64,000 bases of DNA from Sarcocystis neurona (GCA_000727475.1 KL647302.1:2524345-2588344), one strand, 5' to 3'; positions 35,901-47,679 are shown, numbered from the stretch's first letter. Numbers and translations: made by a program. Notes: generated by a model not told the origin, from the letters alone.

Positions 35901-37697
35901 CCTTTGCCGCTGCTGCCGTTCTTCGACCTCTCGGCAGCATCGCCGCTGCCACCAGCGGTCCGTGCTTGCGATATCTGCTGTTGCACTCCGCGTCCTCCTC
36001 CTCCTCCGGCTGCTGCAGCTGGACTCCCCCCAGCAGCGGCACTGCTCGCGTCGTCTACTCCTCCAACAGGCGGCGTGGCCTCACCGCAGTTATCTGCTGC
36101 AGGATCACAAGAAACGCGTCAACAGCAGCACGTCTGGCCTGTGGCAGCAGTAGCTGCTGCAGCTCCACCATCCTCGCAGCAGCAGCTTCACAACAGACGA
36201 CGTCAACGAGAAAGACAACACCGCCGGCACACCCGCAAGGAAAGACATGCGCAGCACACAGCGCTCCCCACGCGCAGCCCACAACAGCTCGGCAGCAGCA
36301 GCTGCAGCAGCAGCCAAAGGCTTGACAGATTAACGTACGTAGACAACCGGCAGCAGCAGCATCCACGGGAGCCAAAGCAGCAGCAGACGCGTGACTCAAG
36401 AAGAGGAGGGCTGGGACGACAAGCCACGGAGAAAGAGATGGAAGCGGCAGCCCCCAGATTCTAAAGCAGCAACGGCGCCGTCTGCAGCCGCAGAAGTGAC
36501 TACTCCCGCATGCGCCCCAGCAACACCCTCCGCAGCACCAGCGGCACCCGCAGCCTCATCTGTTGAAGAAAGAAACATAAGAGGACTGCCCCCGCCACCA
36601 GCACCATCGGTCAAGCAGCGGTGAAACAGCAGTAGCAACATCGGTCGGCCAGCAGCAGCAGCAGCATCGGCCACGCAGCACGAGCGGGAACAACACCGGC
36701 CAAGCAGCAACAGCAGCAGCATCGGTGACGCAGCAGTAGGAGCAGTGAGGGAACAGCAAGAAGAGGAGCAGCGATGTGAGAGAGCAGCAGGTGGGTTAAG
36801 CGACGCAGGCACGACAAAAGAAAGGAACGGTATAAAGTGGCAGTGAATTTTTTGCTCACATCTGCTGCTGTTATCTTCTTCGGATTCTCTTGAGACGCCA
36901 ACTTCAAGGAATTCTTCTGCAGCGTCAAGATTAAGCGGGGCGTAAAGTGTGTCATCAAAGCAGAACTCTGGGTTCTCGAAGGCCTCAAGATAATATTCCA
37001 CCCCGTCTCTGACTTCTTCGAGAAGGGACATGTCTATGGAGTTGTTCTCGAGCCTCCGCAGAATAAGTTCCATATTCTTAACGTGCCAGTGATGTCTCTG
37101 CAGATGCTGCTGCAGCTGAGCCAATCGTTCCGCATTGCCGGCAGAAGCAGCAGCAAGCGCATGTCCCCTTCCCCCTTTGCCTCCTCCTCCAGCGGCGGCA
37201 CCTCCCGCGCCGCCTCCTCCTGCTGCTCTGCTGCTGCTGAAGAGCGTCTCCTCCTCAGCCTCGTGGGCCTCGACGTGCGTGTTGAGCTGCGTCAAAAAGT
37301 CCTTCAGCCACTCCCGATGTCTCCGCCGCTCTTCCTCCTGCGGGTCCACCTTCGCCTTCGCCGCCAACCCCTCCTTCGAAAAGGCCTTCATTTTAAACTC
37401 CCGCTCGCACACTTTGAACCGCTCCATGTCTCTCTCTATTTTCTTCCTTGCTTCATCTAACGGCGTCTTATCTTTGATATCTGACGAAGTTTGCCACGAC
37501 TTAATTTGTTCACGGTAACGCTGCAACTTCTTAATTTCTCGCTTCATCTCCGCCTCTAGTTTTTCCTTCTGCGAAGATGGTTGCCCCAGCAACGCATGTT
37601 GAATTTTCTCGCAGATCTCGTTGAAGGCGTCCAGTCCTTCTTCCACCCGCTTCAGCGTCTTCTCCACCTCCTGCTGCAGTTTCCGTTTTTCCGCCAT
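27360..37697 (-). CDS. NOT3: CCR4-NOT complex subunit 3 (NOT3/NOT5), five exons
   Basis: Exons on the minus strand: 37697-36860, 36096-34105, 32277-31913, 28968-28812, 27430-27360. All joins are in phase, giving 1140 residues. Exon 1 is the NOT3 N-terminal coiled coil, starting [20 protein letters not shown] and including [10 protein letters not shown] and [18 protein letters not shown]. The last three exons are the NOT box: [17 protein letters not shown], then [40 protein letters not shown] and finally [13 protein letters not shown] just before the stop. The protein acts as a scaffold of the deadenylase complex that shortens mRNA poly(A) tails. Exon 2 (about 660 residues) is low complexity: Ala/Gly/Ser-rich, then Gln-rich arrays of HMQQQEQ and LPPQQ. 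The start is chosen by family alignment and its ATGGCG context. The start of exon 3 and the end of exon 2 are supported only by phase. The exon 2 acceptor is a tandem CAGCAG. Confidence 0.88.
28990..29400. repeat. CAG/CTG-rich segment in NOT3 intron 3
   Basis: Imperfect CAGCAG runs on the plus strand, which are CTG runs on the NOT3 sense strand, lie just upstream of the exon 4 acceptor at 28968. Frames through it translate to Gln, Ser or Leu runs and are not separate genes. Confidence 0.7.
29870..30460. repeat. Tandem TA plus CTCTCT repeat, about 60-110 bp units
   Basis: Repeating blocks combine (TA)n, a CGCTCTCTCTTCCTC-like pyrimidine segment, a CTCTATATACA segment and a GCCTATCAATCTCTC-like segment. 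At least six copies of the CCTATCAAT/CCTACCAAT word occur. The array is inside NOT3 intron 3. Confidence 0.75.
30715..30880. repeat. CAACAGCAGCAG array in NOT3 intron 3
   Basis: A regular CAG/CAA array with a 15-base period (CAACAGCAGCAGCAG). On the NOT3 sense strand this is CTG/TTG. Open frames here give only Ala, Gln, Thr, Leu or Cys runs. Confidence 0.8.
33180..33193. other. GCTGTACGTACACC palindrome in NOT3 intron 2
   Basis: A copy of the recurrent palindrome with one changed flanking base, in the intron between NOT3 exons 2 and 3. Confidence 0.75.
34225..34545 (-). repeat. 15-bp coding repeat, LPPQQ array in NOT3
   Basis: About 20 tandem 15-base units (plus strand near CGGTGGCAGCTGCTG) encode LPPQQ repeats, with occasional Phe for Leu. 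Synonymous CAG/CAA and CCG/CCA variation shows the array is not freshly expanded. Confidence 0.9.
34695..34875 (-). repeat. 21-bp coding repeat, [14 protein letters not shown] array in NOT3
   Basis: About eight tandem 21-base units (plus strand near CTGCTGCATGTGCTGCACCTG) encode seven-residue repeats alternating Glu and Val. They lie upstream, in the protein, of the LPPQQ array. Confidence 0.9.
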
Positions 37698-40500
37698 GGC
37701 GTTTGCGCAGAAGGAAAATGCCAGCACCACTACAGAGAGGAGAGGGCCGCAGATGGCAGACGGCAGCAGCAACAGCGCCGGCGGGGAGACGGCGACGCCA
37801 CACCAGCGGCGTGCGGCCAGAGAGAAGGACACCCGCACGTGGAGAATAACACGAACAAACGAACGCGAGGACGAGATTCTTCGCCCTAGCGAAGAAAAGC
37901 CAAAAGAAAAATCCAGAAGAAAAGGCGGCCGTGAAGAAGGAAGAGAAGTGAGACGGACAGGAAACACCGGCGACGCGCGCGAGGGGGACACACCACCGAA
38001 GAGGGAACGGGTGGGGGGTGGAGAATGGAAGAGCAGAGAGGATGAACACAACCCGTCAGAGTAGAAGAGAGCAAGAATTACGGGGAGAAAAGAAAAGAGG
38101 GCGGTGGCGACCAAACAAAAGCAAAAACGAGATGTCGGGAAGGCAGAAGACGAGCACCGCAGCGAGCAGGAGTGAGACACACGCAGAGAGAGAGACCGGT
38201 AGACAGTATCGAGGGGGGTTGGACACGAAGTTGCACCAGCAGCACAAAGGCACGAAAGACCGGAGCAGGGACGGTAGCAACAACAAACAGACTCAAAAAA
38301 GAAGAGGCGGACGAGAAAGAGAAAGAGGGAAAACTCCCGTTCGTGTGAAGAGCCGACGCAGACATCGGCGGGTTCCCCAGCAGACGGGTCAGTGTCTCCA
38401 GGACCGCGTAGGCTTGTTTTTCTTCCGTTCTCTCTCTGTGTTGAGGAGTGCGACTACCTGCTGCACACGAAGAAAGTCAGCAAGAGAGAAACAGCTGCGA
38501 GGAAAACGAGGAATCTACCAACAGCACACACAGGTAGCGCCTTGCTGCAGTTGCCTTATGGCGTCGTTACCAACACTGCGCCATTCTGCTGCTGCATCGC
38601 CCCACGCTCTCTACCCGCCAAGAACGAAAGAGCAGGAAGCGGCAAACAGCAGCGGGGAGAAAGAAGAAAAAGAAACCAAGCGGGCGGCCGACAGGAAGGA
38701 CGTGGCAGAGGCAGGACGCTGTCCAACAAAAGAAGCGAAAGTTTCTCGAGAGTCGTCCGCTGCAACACAGGGGCAGTTCAGCCCAGAGATGCGTTCTTGG
38801 TCTTTTCTCCCTGCGCGTGGCAAGAACGAAGCAGCACCTGCACCGCACCAACAGCACCAGCGCAGCAGCAGCAACGGCTGTCACGTGTGTGAAGAGCAGC
38901 GACGGAGCGGTAGCAGCAGGTGCAGGGGCAGCAGCAAAAGCAGCGGCAGAAAAACACAGCAGCCGCAGACGAGAGCGAAGACCAAGCCAGCCAGCGACAG
39001 CAGGACGTTACTTCCGTCGCGCACAACAAAGTTGCGGGTGTAACGACACTCGCTTCACTTCTACGTCTGATATTCGCCGTGTTCTTTCCCACAAGAATTT
39101 CTACCGCGCGCTATGCTGCAAGTCTCCGCGCCGGATCTCCCTCTGCTCCGTGCACGACCGTCCACACCACGCCACGTGGGCGGGAAAAAAAACGACATAC
39201 GTCCTTCTGGTGGAGTATGTCGCAGGTCTCGTACTGGCACAGACAGAGCAGCAGCCACGTGGCCACAACGCAGGCAACCTTCTCAGCAACAAACCCCGAA
39301 GGCGCCGCGGGGGGGGAAGCGCTCTCGGGGACCGCAACTTCACGACGGGACACGCTGCCATTTCCCTTTGTCCTTCCATTACCAGAAGCGCAAGCAAAGA
39401 CACGGACAGAAGTACGAGAAAACTGCGGCGGCAGAAACAAGAAGAGAGAAGAGAGCGTCGGTAGAAACTGCAGGAAGAGGTGCCTTACAGCAACACAGCA
39501 AGACCCGCATGCGCCCAGGGATATTACGTAAAAGCGCAGCTACCCTGGCAGCGACAGACTCGCCCGCGTCTAGACAGACACATACGTTGGGACAGTGACT
39601 GTGTCCGCGTTTCTTTCTTCTGTTGTCTCCCCGCCCGTCTCTTGTGTTTCTCTTAGTCTGTCCGGGAAACTCTTCTAGAAAATGCATCTGCAGGTCAGAC
39701 ATACACTGTCCGGCTGCCACCTTCGCTTACAGATGTGTACGTCTGCCTACGACCATACACAAACCCACAGAAGGGGAGACAGACGGTAGAAAACCGCGCT
39801 CCGGTGATCTGTACGTACGTATTCATATATATGCGTATACGAGTAAATACGGACATGTACACAGGAGCGTATACCGGTGCGGGAATGCGTACCGAGAGAC
39901 AAGCAGACAGACAGCAGAAACGGCGCGACGCAGGCTGTCAGTTTCGTGGACATACTAATATACGTCTACGGTCGTGTGTGTGTGTGCCTACGTCGGGTGA
40001 GATACAGACTGATACACACGTTACCTAGACGCACGGGGAACTGCAGGGACGATCAGTTCTGTGTAAATACTGCGGCGGGTACTGGACACCGACTTCCCTC
40101 TGCGTACAGCACGCGTGCGTAGGACGCTGCAGCTGCGTACGTAGGGCAGTCGCATACTACGGAACTTCCAGCACGAAAGAAACCGTGGTAGCAAAACAAA
40201 TATGGCTACGGTAAATAAGAACAGAGAGTCGCTGACCCGAGAGCAGCAGGCATCCATGTATATATATATATATATATATTCTTTCACACGCACAGACACA
40301 CGCGTGCGTGCGAGTCTGCCCGGAGCAACGTTTCGATTTACCTCTCATACAAAGCAATATAAATGTGTGTGTACGGTGACCATATACACACACACACACA
40401 TACGCTCATGGGCAAAAAGAGACGTATACAGATTTACACAGCTGTATGTAAGGGTATGTACGAGTGTTTCTACCTGTAGGTGGGGAAAAACGACGGAAGA
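37698..40500. other. 5' flank of NOT3, no gene recognised
   Basis: Immediately upstream of the NOT3 start the sense strand is pyrimidine-rich, as expected of a leader. Several open frames on both strands reach 100-340 codons but overlap each other and are low-complexity Arg/Lys/Ser or Leu/Ser. I found no matching exon pair and no recognisable protein. Any promoter of NOT3 should be here. Confidence 0.4.
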
Positions 40501-42319
40501 GAGCCTAGTTCTCCTTCGACAAAGCGCCCGGATGCACCAGGAATGCACCTAAAGGAGAATGTGCGCCTCTATCGCACGGAACCGGGGACGGCGAAAGGTA
40601 CACGAACTGCAAAGTAAGCGCGCAGAAAATAAGTGTGAGTACAAATGCAGCCTTCTGGGAGCCGAGGAAAAGAAGGAAAACTTCACGCTGGTGGTTGCAC
40701 TCGGAAAATGTCAAAGATACACGCACTGTGTGAAGAGGGACAAAAACGGCGCCCACAGGCAGAAAGTGGATACGCAGGCAAAGTGAAGTGCACAGTCGCG
40801 CAAGGAAGGCACAGAAGAAACTGCACTTTGGAGAGACGAGACCGTCCGCTGACTAATGTGCGATGCATCTCACTGGTTCAATTTGTATTCACTTACATAT
40901 ACACGGAGACACACATATGTTCGCTTTGACAGCCTCTGGATGAATCGGAGTATGCAGACACGTATTCGGGCGCAGTGGGAAGGCACAGGTTACACGGCCT
41001 TGTGACACTATCTAGGGTTCACGATGTGCCAAGAGGTGGTCAAACATCACGAAAATGTGGAAGATTATATAAAATAGGTGGACTACGTACGTAGTGGGTT
41101 CATTGAGCACTCCAGTACGAAGGAGAGCACATTGCAGTGGAGAACGGCGGCAAGAACAGTCGATTTACCGTCGTGGAACGCGCGGGCGGACAACCTCTCT
41201 TGAGAGCCCACACACCGCAGTGACGCGAAAGTGAAGTCGAAAGCGTATGCAAAAACAACCTGTGAGGATATCAAAATGGTGGCTCAGTTTCCTGGGTCTC
41301 ATACGCGTAAAATCGTTATTCCTTCTGCCGCAGAGGCTGACGGCGTGCCGACACGCGATACGGCGGCGCAAGAATGAAAATATCGCCTCGTCTGGAAGTA
41401 GCTGCACGAAAAGTAGCCGTGAAAAAAATTGCCCCGAAAGTCTTACATCACAGAGACGGATACGTCCTGCGGCGGGAACAACACATCCACAATGGATTGC
41501 TGTCCTACCTTCGTAGTCTCCGTACTAACGTACGGTTTCGCACTGCCACCACGAGCGCCCACGCGGCCCGTGCCTTCTAAATCGCATCAGCATAGCAGGT
41601 AGCGGCAGCAAGCAGCGTTCCGGCCAGCTGCCTCGATCCTCTCAGTCCGACGAAGTGGGGAAAAAAACCGAGGAAGTGTCTGGCTGTCGCGTAGAGCCGC
41701 CCCGCTGAAAAGAAGAGCGCACGCTATTCAGTGAGCGAGGAGTGACTTGTGTACAGGAACTCGCCACACCCCGTATTTTGCATGCGGTTGCTACGTCTGG
41801 TAATTGCGCCTCCAGTTCAGCGTTGCACGTTTTCTGTTGTCGCTGTTGCTGCTTCGGATACCGCCACGCCTGCAGCGGACGGATATTCGCGTACGGCGTT
41901 GACTGCGACAGTGTCCTCGTAACCCGCCGGGCCTGCTGCGACTTCAGCCGCCCTTGCTGATACCGCGCAGCCTCCACCTGACCGAGATCTCTGGTGCTGT
42001 TACGACTTGCTCATCTGGTGGTGATACAGTCTGCTGCGGCAATCACAGCGGCTTAAGCTGCCATTCGTTCTTCCACGCGAAATCCACGAGAACTAGGTAC
42101 TGGGAAGCAGACACACTGCAACTGATTGGGGCGCAGGGCCAAGAGCAAAAGATCATCTGAGTAGAACACTGAGCAAGTCCCAGTTACCGGGAGCACGTGC
42201 TCCTTGAATCACGAATACTACTACTGAACGGTAACTTCTGAAGAAGACGCTCTCAGAGAAGAGCTACTGCGCTGCATCTGCAGTCGTGCGCAATTCCACT
42301 GGCGGCACAACTGTACGCG

Positions 42320-42580
42320 GGTGGACTCCATATCCAGCGGTACACGTGTAGACTGTACGTACAGTGGAACGCAGCTGGACTGTACTTCGGACACGCCGCA
42401 GCTCCACAAGATGTACAGCGGTACCCCAGTGAACAGTGTACAGCGGTACGCAGGTGGAGTGGCTGTCCAGCGGTACGCGCCTGCGCCGTTCTCACACAGC
42501 GCGACGCAAGTGAACGAAATGTAGCGGTAGACGGATGGAGCGTCTGTACAGCGGTACGTGGCCTGTACGTACATCGGATT
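42320..42580. repeat. Degenerate repeat with TGTACAGCGGTACGC-like units
   Basis: About eight units begin TGTAC/TGTCC, most followed by AGCGGTAC, at irregular spacing of roughly 20-30 bases. The copy at 42352-42365 is a perfect palindrome, ACTGTACGTACAGT, and the last unit contains TGTACGTACA. On the minus strand the array would read as Val-Pro-Leu-Tyr-like repeats. Confidence 0.65.
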
Positions 42581-44261
42581 TAGTGAAGGAAGTCCGCACA
42601 CACCTGTTACGCCGTCTGCAAGGACTAGGACAGCTGACGATTGAAGCGAGGGTGTATGGCGCCTGTTGCGACGCCCGGCAGACAAGGTCATTCAAAAAAC
42701 CTTTGCAATACTGTATCGGGGAGACACAGTGTTCTTAAAAGTCGATCACAAAAGTTGAATATATTTGTGGGACCCACAATTCTTGTGTAGTGGAGATGTG
42801 TATTCCAGTACTTTGATACTGAGCACTACCCCGTCAAGCACACACGGTCGTATGTACATGCAGACGATACGAATTAATGTAATACAGAAGTGTAGCCATA
42901 CGCAGGTGAAGAGGACTGCTCAGCTGAAGACCTGCAGTGTAACACATGTGTTCTAGCCGCTGGATATTGGTACAAGAGTGAGGTGGACTTCCGTATTTGT
43001 GAAAACCTCTAGTCAGTTGAGCAGGTACGGTGCTGTAGGCACGTCGTCGCCGCTTAGTGTTCTGTATGTACGTGGTACGCGTACACATGCAAGCCCATCT
43101 ACATTTGTCCATACACATAGAGAAAGGGGCCTATCTGTTTATGTAGGGACGCTCCTCCAGATAAGAAAGTGGGGCCTGATACACCTGTCAGTCGCTAACA
43201 ATTAGTTTAGGGAAAAAGTGTAGCTGTATATTAACGAAGTGAGGTGGATTTGTGCACGCGCTACAAGCAGTGGCTACGGATGGAACTCTGCCTTGTATAC
43301 GTGCCACTGGTGCTGCTCGGCGAAGTTCAAATACGAAACCTCGAGTCGCCTTGAGTCGTGGGAACCACTTAATTTTATTCGTCTGTAGTGAAACAGAGAC
43401 TTCCTCCCGCAGGTAGCGATCCTTTACCTAGTTTCAATTCCGTGCAGCTGCTTGAGTGTATGTGCGTAAATAGGAATGGTATTCCTCAGTGAAAAGGAAT
43501 GTACTGTTTACACTGAAGATGAAGCTCATTAGTCCTGTAGGTAAGCTACAACGCCGAGTGGCAAGGCTACGTTAGGACGGTGGACTGCTTTGTACTACTG
43601 ATCTACATACACGTCTACATATACGTATCTGGGTTGCGCTGCTTTCGGAGAGGCTGACAGCGTAGGTAGGATCGAACGGCGACACCTACGAGCGAAGACG
43701 TACTATGTACTTCCCAGTGATAACCGTACTCTCTGAAGAAGCACTAGATCGATATCGAAGGAGCAATCGGTCCATCACAGTGTTACCTGTTGTATCTTGC
43801 AGAGTGAGATTCTTTAATCAAGCAAATCCGCCAGCTCTACCGCTGTGATGCCGGAATGTCACTGAGCACTCGCTGCGTGAGCTACGTTGTTATTAAAACA
43901 CGTCACACACTGCTTCCCTGGTGCGCCCGTCTGACGTTCGGGGAGATGGAGGCCTGTTTTCCGCGGCGTGCAGCTGTCCACTGCAGCATCGCTACCAGCA
44001 GAGTCGAGGAAAATTGAGTGCACAGAAGAACATCCATCCGTAAAAAGGAACTACGCACGCATGGTAGGTGCTAGAAATGTCAGATGGGTCAAACGCGACC
44101 CATGAGCAGCAGACAGATCAGATGTACAAGGGCGTGGATGGTACCACGCAGGAGTGCGTCCTTCGTCTTTCCTCTCTACATACGATTTTTAGCGACGGCT
44201 GGCCAGTACCGCCCACGTGCGTAGCAGAAGAAAAGATCTGTATCTCGTATTTCTTCGAGGG

Positions 44262-44481
44262 AGGGACTGCCTTGAAGAGAGTGACGCAGCAGGTGCCGTC
44301 TGCTGCTGCGTGTTGACTTTATGATGAGAAACTGAAGAGCCTATAGTGGTGGAGACATGCGATTTTGTCAAGGCAGGGACTGTCGTGGACGGAGTGACGC
44401 AGCAGGTGCGGTCTGCTGCTGCGTATTGACTTTATGAGGAGAAACAGAAGAACCGATACTAGGGAGAAACGCGATTTCTTG
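44262..44481. repeat. Direct duplication of about 110 bp, each copy with a hairpin
   Basis: Two diverged tandem copies (starting near 44262 and 44374) share GGGACTG, GAGTGACGCAGCAGGTGC, GTCTGCTGCTGCGT, TTGACTTTATGA and GAGAAAC in the same order. In each copy GCAGCAG and CTGCTGC flank a short loop and could pair. Confidence 0.75.
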
Positions 44482-44853
44482 TTAATTAGTTTTCCGCCGT
44501 GTAGAGTTATAGCAGATAGTCCATAGAGGCCAACATAACTCGGTGGACTGACTCTTCACAACTTACGACTACTCCTACTTCTCTCCCACTACTAGTATCA
44601 TTGCTACTATATCCATCCGATGGCCGAGGACTGAAGGGGTGCGACAGAGGTGACTTCCTGTCTGAAACATCCCCGACAAGTCGAGCTGCAACAGGGTAGT
44701 CGCTGGGGATAAACTGGTTTTGGACAATCATTAGAGAGCAGATAGTGAAGGTGTGGCTTAGGGGGTTGTCCTGGCAATGCCGCAGTCCAGAACCTGTTTT
44801 CCAACTCATAATTATACGGTGTATATGCCTGCACGTGTGGCTACTTAAAGATT

Positions 44854-45393
44854 TTGAGAGCTGCCCAGCCAAGCGACACGTGCACGCATACCCCTGCACG
44901 TTACTTCATAATATGCGTATTCGCTGTCTCGTGTGGAGGCACTGTGCGAAGGGTCAGTTATAACCGAAAAACGAAAGAATCTCTCGACGTTGGCGGGGAT
45001 GTAAAAGCGAACGAGGCAACACACTGTAGACCCTCGTCTCTGCCTCAGAATCCATATTACTATCATGCTCCCACCTGTACTGCGAATACGGCGTCAAACT
45101 ACCGATTGACTCCTCAGGTGTTTGACAGCGCGGACTGTGTGCTGAACTTTGTACGCGCCGTAAACCATACACCTAGTCCCAGTGGCGATAATCACAGGAA
45201 AGGAAATGATTCTGCTGTCTCCTGGAGCGACGTCGCACAAGGCGGCGTCTCGGAAAAGGTTGGGAAGAATGTCGTGCGTGAACAGATTTTCGCGAATGTG
45301 AACGCAGCGGTCTTGTACGTGGTAGTGTGCACGTGCCGCCACCAGGGGAGGAGGTCTTTTGGTCGCTTGCTGGAGATACATATATACACGTAG
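44854..45393 (+). CDS. Unrecognised open frame, possible secreted protein
   Basis: A continuous frame of 179 codons in a repeat-poor stretch. It has a hydrophobic segment near residues 18-27 (FIICVFAVSC), then a mostly polar region with spaced Cys and Asn and a hydrophobic AAVLYVVVCTC segment near the end. Composition is balanced and free of homopolymers, which supports coding, but an overlapping minus-strand frame is nearly as long. It might be one or more exons of a small secreted or surface protein. I do not recognise the family. Confidence 0.25.
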   Translation: MRAAQPSDTCTHTPARYFIICVFAVSCGGTVRRVSYNRKTKESLDVGGDVKANEATHCRPSSLPQNPYYYHAPTCTANTASNYRLTPQVFDSADCVLNFVRAVNHTPSPSGDNHRKGNDSAVSWSDVAQGGVSEKVGKNVVREQIFANVNAAVLYVVVCTCRHQGRRSFGRLLEIHIYT

Positions 45394-47245
45394 ATGTAAG
45401 TGATGGGCGGGTCTACTTCTTGTGGATAATACACTGAGACTATACACACCCGTGTGAACGAACGTGTGAGCCAACATCAAAAGTGTGACTGCGGATACGC
45501 GTATGTGTATCTACGTGAATTCCAACATTCAGGGATACGGCTGTAATCACTTACGTGCGTATATGTGTGTGTCTGTGTGTATGAGTGTGTACACGTGCTA
45601 GGTATACAAACAAGGGATACATACACGTATTGATACATATACGCGTGTTCCACGTAGAAAACATCTATGTTGTCTTTTGCCTGCGTCTGTGTATACAATC
45701 TGAAGTTCACGGGTGTGTCTTTGTGTGTGTGTATACATATATGTTTATAACTTGTTATGTATGCGTTCTACGTTGTACATGTTCTACGTGTGTTCATGTG
45801 GAGAGTTGCCGCCGAGAACGCGATTCCTAGTCTGTACACATATGCAGTAGTAGGGCTACACGTATCTCTGCATATACAGAGAGAGAGATAGAGCATACGT
45901 ACATGCGTACACACATACGTGCACACGTTACACACATTACGTACATACACATATACGTGTAAGGGAGACAGGTACACAGGTATACGTACCTGCATATATA
46001 TATATATACATATATATATGTTGATAGAGACAGGAACGGAGACATATATGTGGTCGTATGCAAGTTTATTTATAGAAACATATGTATACTGAATCGTATG
46101 TATGTTTACGTGTGCGCGTATGCGTGAAAGAACAGAAAATTAGAAGGAAACTATCTGTTTTTTGTCATCGTCCCAGTATCTCTCTCTACAGGTACAAATA
46201 CTTACATAAACGAGACCACGCTTCACGATCACTATATGTAGGGGAGATACGAGTAGCTTGTGCACATATGTACGTATCCACATGTATATATGTATATACG
46301 CGATATGTAGCTACACATGTGGACCTGCACACATTTATGTACAATATATAGTTATATAGGTTCCTCTCAAAATGTCCTTGCATATACGTATCTCTGTGTA
46401 TTTTAATTCCTACTAATACACAAAGACACACACACGTAGGCACATACTGTCGTATACAAATATATATATATATATATAGATAGATATGATAGGATGTTTT
46501 AAGTGCCTGTCTTCCCATAAATCTTAAAGACATACACATATGCCTGTAAATATACAGAGACATATGAATATACATACGTAAACATATATATATATATATA
46601 TGTACATGTAGAAGTAGAGAGAGGAAGGTGTCGACACATAAATAGAGAAGGAAAGAAGCAAATAAAGAGACAAAAACAGCTGCAGAGAGAAACGTCCTAT
46701 ACGTGTATATTGTATTTGCCCTGGCTTATGTGTACAAGCACATGTATACAAACATATATATATACATATATATGCGTGTACGAACGCGTCTGTGAACACA
46801 TGAATGCAAATTATAATTCAAATAGACGTACGCATGCAGATGTATACACTAAGGTACAGATGTTCCCGCATTTTGCTCGAGATGATTATTTGAATTGGTA
46901 AAAAAACAAGAAGCGTCAAAAAGATGAAGTGTTCTCTCTTCACCCATTTGCCGCAGCCGTCAGCGGCTGGACATTTAAAAGACGCTTAGAAATGAGATAC
47001 ATGTGCGCACCAGCTGCTGCTGCGGCGCTTCACGCAGTTCTACTGTCACTGCTTCTTCCTGTGCCATCGGTGCCTCTACTACTGCCGCTGCTGCGCTTCT
47101 TCTTCTTCTTCTGCCGCCGCTGCTTCTCTCACTCCTGCTGCTGCTACGTTGATGCTGCAGTCCACCTGCGGATGCGATTCTGCTGCTGTTCTCCTGTGTT
47201 GTTGTTCTCCTTCTCCTTCTCCTCTGCTGCTGCTGCTGCGACGGT
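45394..47245. other. Microsatellite spacer, no gene recognised
   Basis: Mostly TACA/TATG/GAGA microsatellites (45480-46880), followed by a CTG-rich patch (46930-47260). Frames read as Tyr-Ile or Leu/Ala/Cys runs. Confidence 0.5.
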
Positions 47246-47325
47246 TCAACGCTGCGCCGGCAAGTTCTGCACCACCCGCCTTTTCGAAGGGCGACTTTTA
47301 CTTCCGTAGTACGAGCGAAACAGCC
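47246..47325 (-). CDS. Possible terminal exon of an unidentified minus-strand gene
   Basis: A very strong acceptor (a run of T followed by cttcttcag on the minus strand) precedes an 80-base open segment ending in TGA. It encodes a short basic tail, LFRSYYGSKSRPSKRR and ten more residues. No upstream exon with matching phase was found. A different frame through the same acceptor is also open, so this is weak. Confidence 0.2.
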
Positions 47326-47679
47326 CTGAAGAAGAAAAAAAAAAAAACAAAGGGCTACGCCTGCATGCAGAAGGATATCGACACTCAAAAAACCTATATA
47401 CATAAATGTATGTATATACCCATGCGTACATATCAATTGTATTATATATATACGAAACTCCCCTGATCTATACAAAACGGGCACGCGCCGCATTATAGCT
47501 GGTCGGTTCTTCGTAAGTACATATACATCCGTAGCAACATCAGTTATATGCATGTACGTAGTCCACTTATACACAACTCCATATTATCAAAGAAATGTAT
47601 GTACACACGTGTGTACGTGCACATGTATATGCACACATGCAAATACGTGTGTCTCTTGACATACACCCGAATTATTTTA

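Larger units (their letters stand above)
40500..44853. other. Repeat-poor region without recognised genes
   Basis: Unlike most of the window this stretch lacks long CAG runs and AT microsatellites. Open frames are short. I see no known protein family. Two local repeat structures inside it are listed separately. Confidence 0.5.

Noticed and set aside
38018..39043. Plus-strand frame of 341 codons upstream of NOT3
   Set aside because: Low-complexity Arg/Lys/Ser composition, overlapping frames on both strands, and it covers the expected promoter and leader of NOT3.
43655..43700. Possible tRNA T-arm (GTTCGATCC on the minus strand)
   Set aside because: The flanking bases cannot form the five-base-pair T stem and no D-arm or acceptor stem is present.
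47452..47512. Plus-strand candidate exon DLYKTGTRRIIAGRFF with GTAAGT donor
   Set aside because: No acceptor or partner exon in phase; surrounded by microsatellite DNA.
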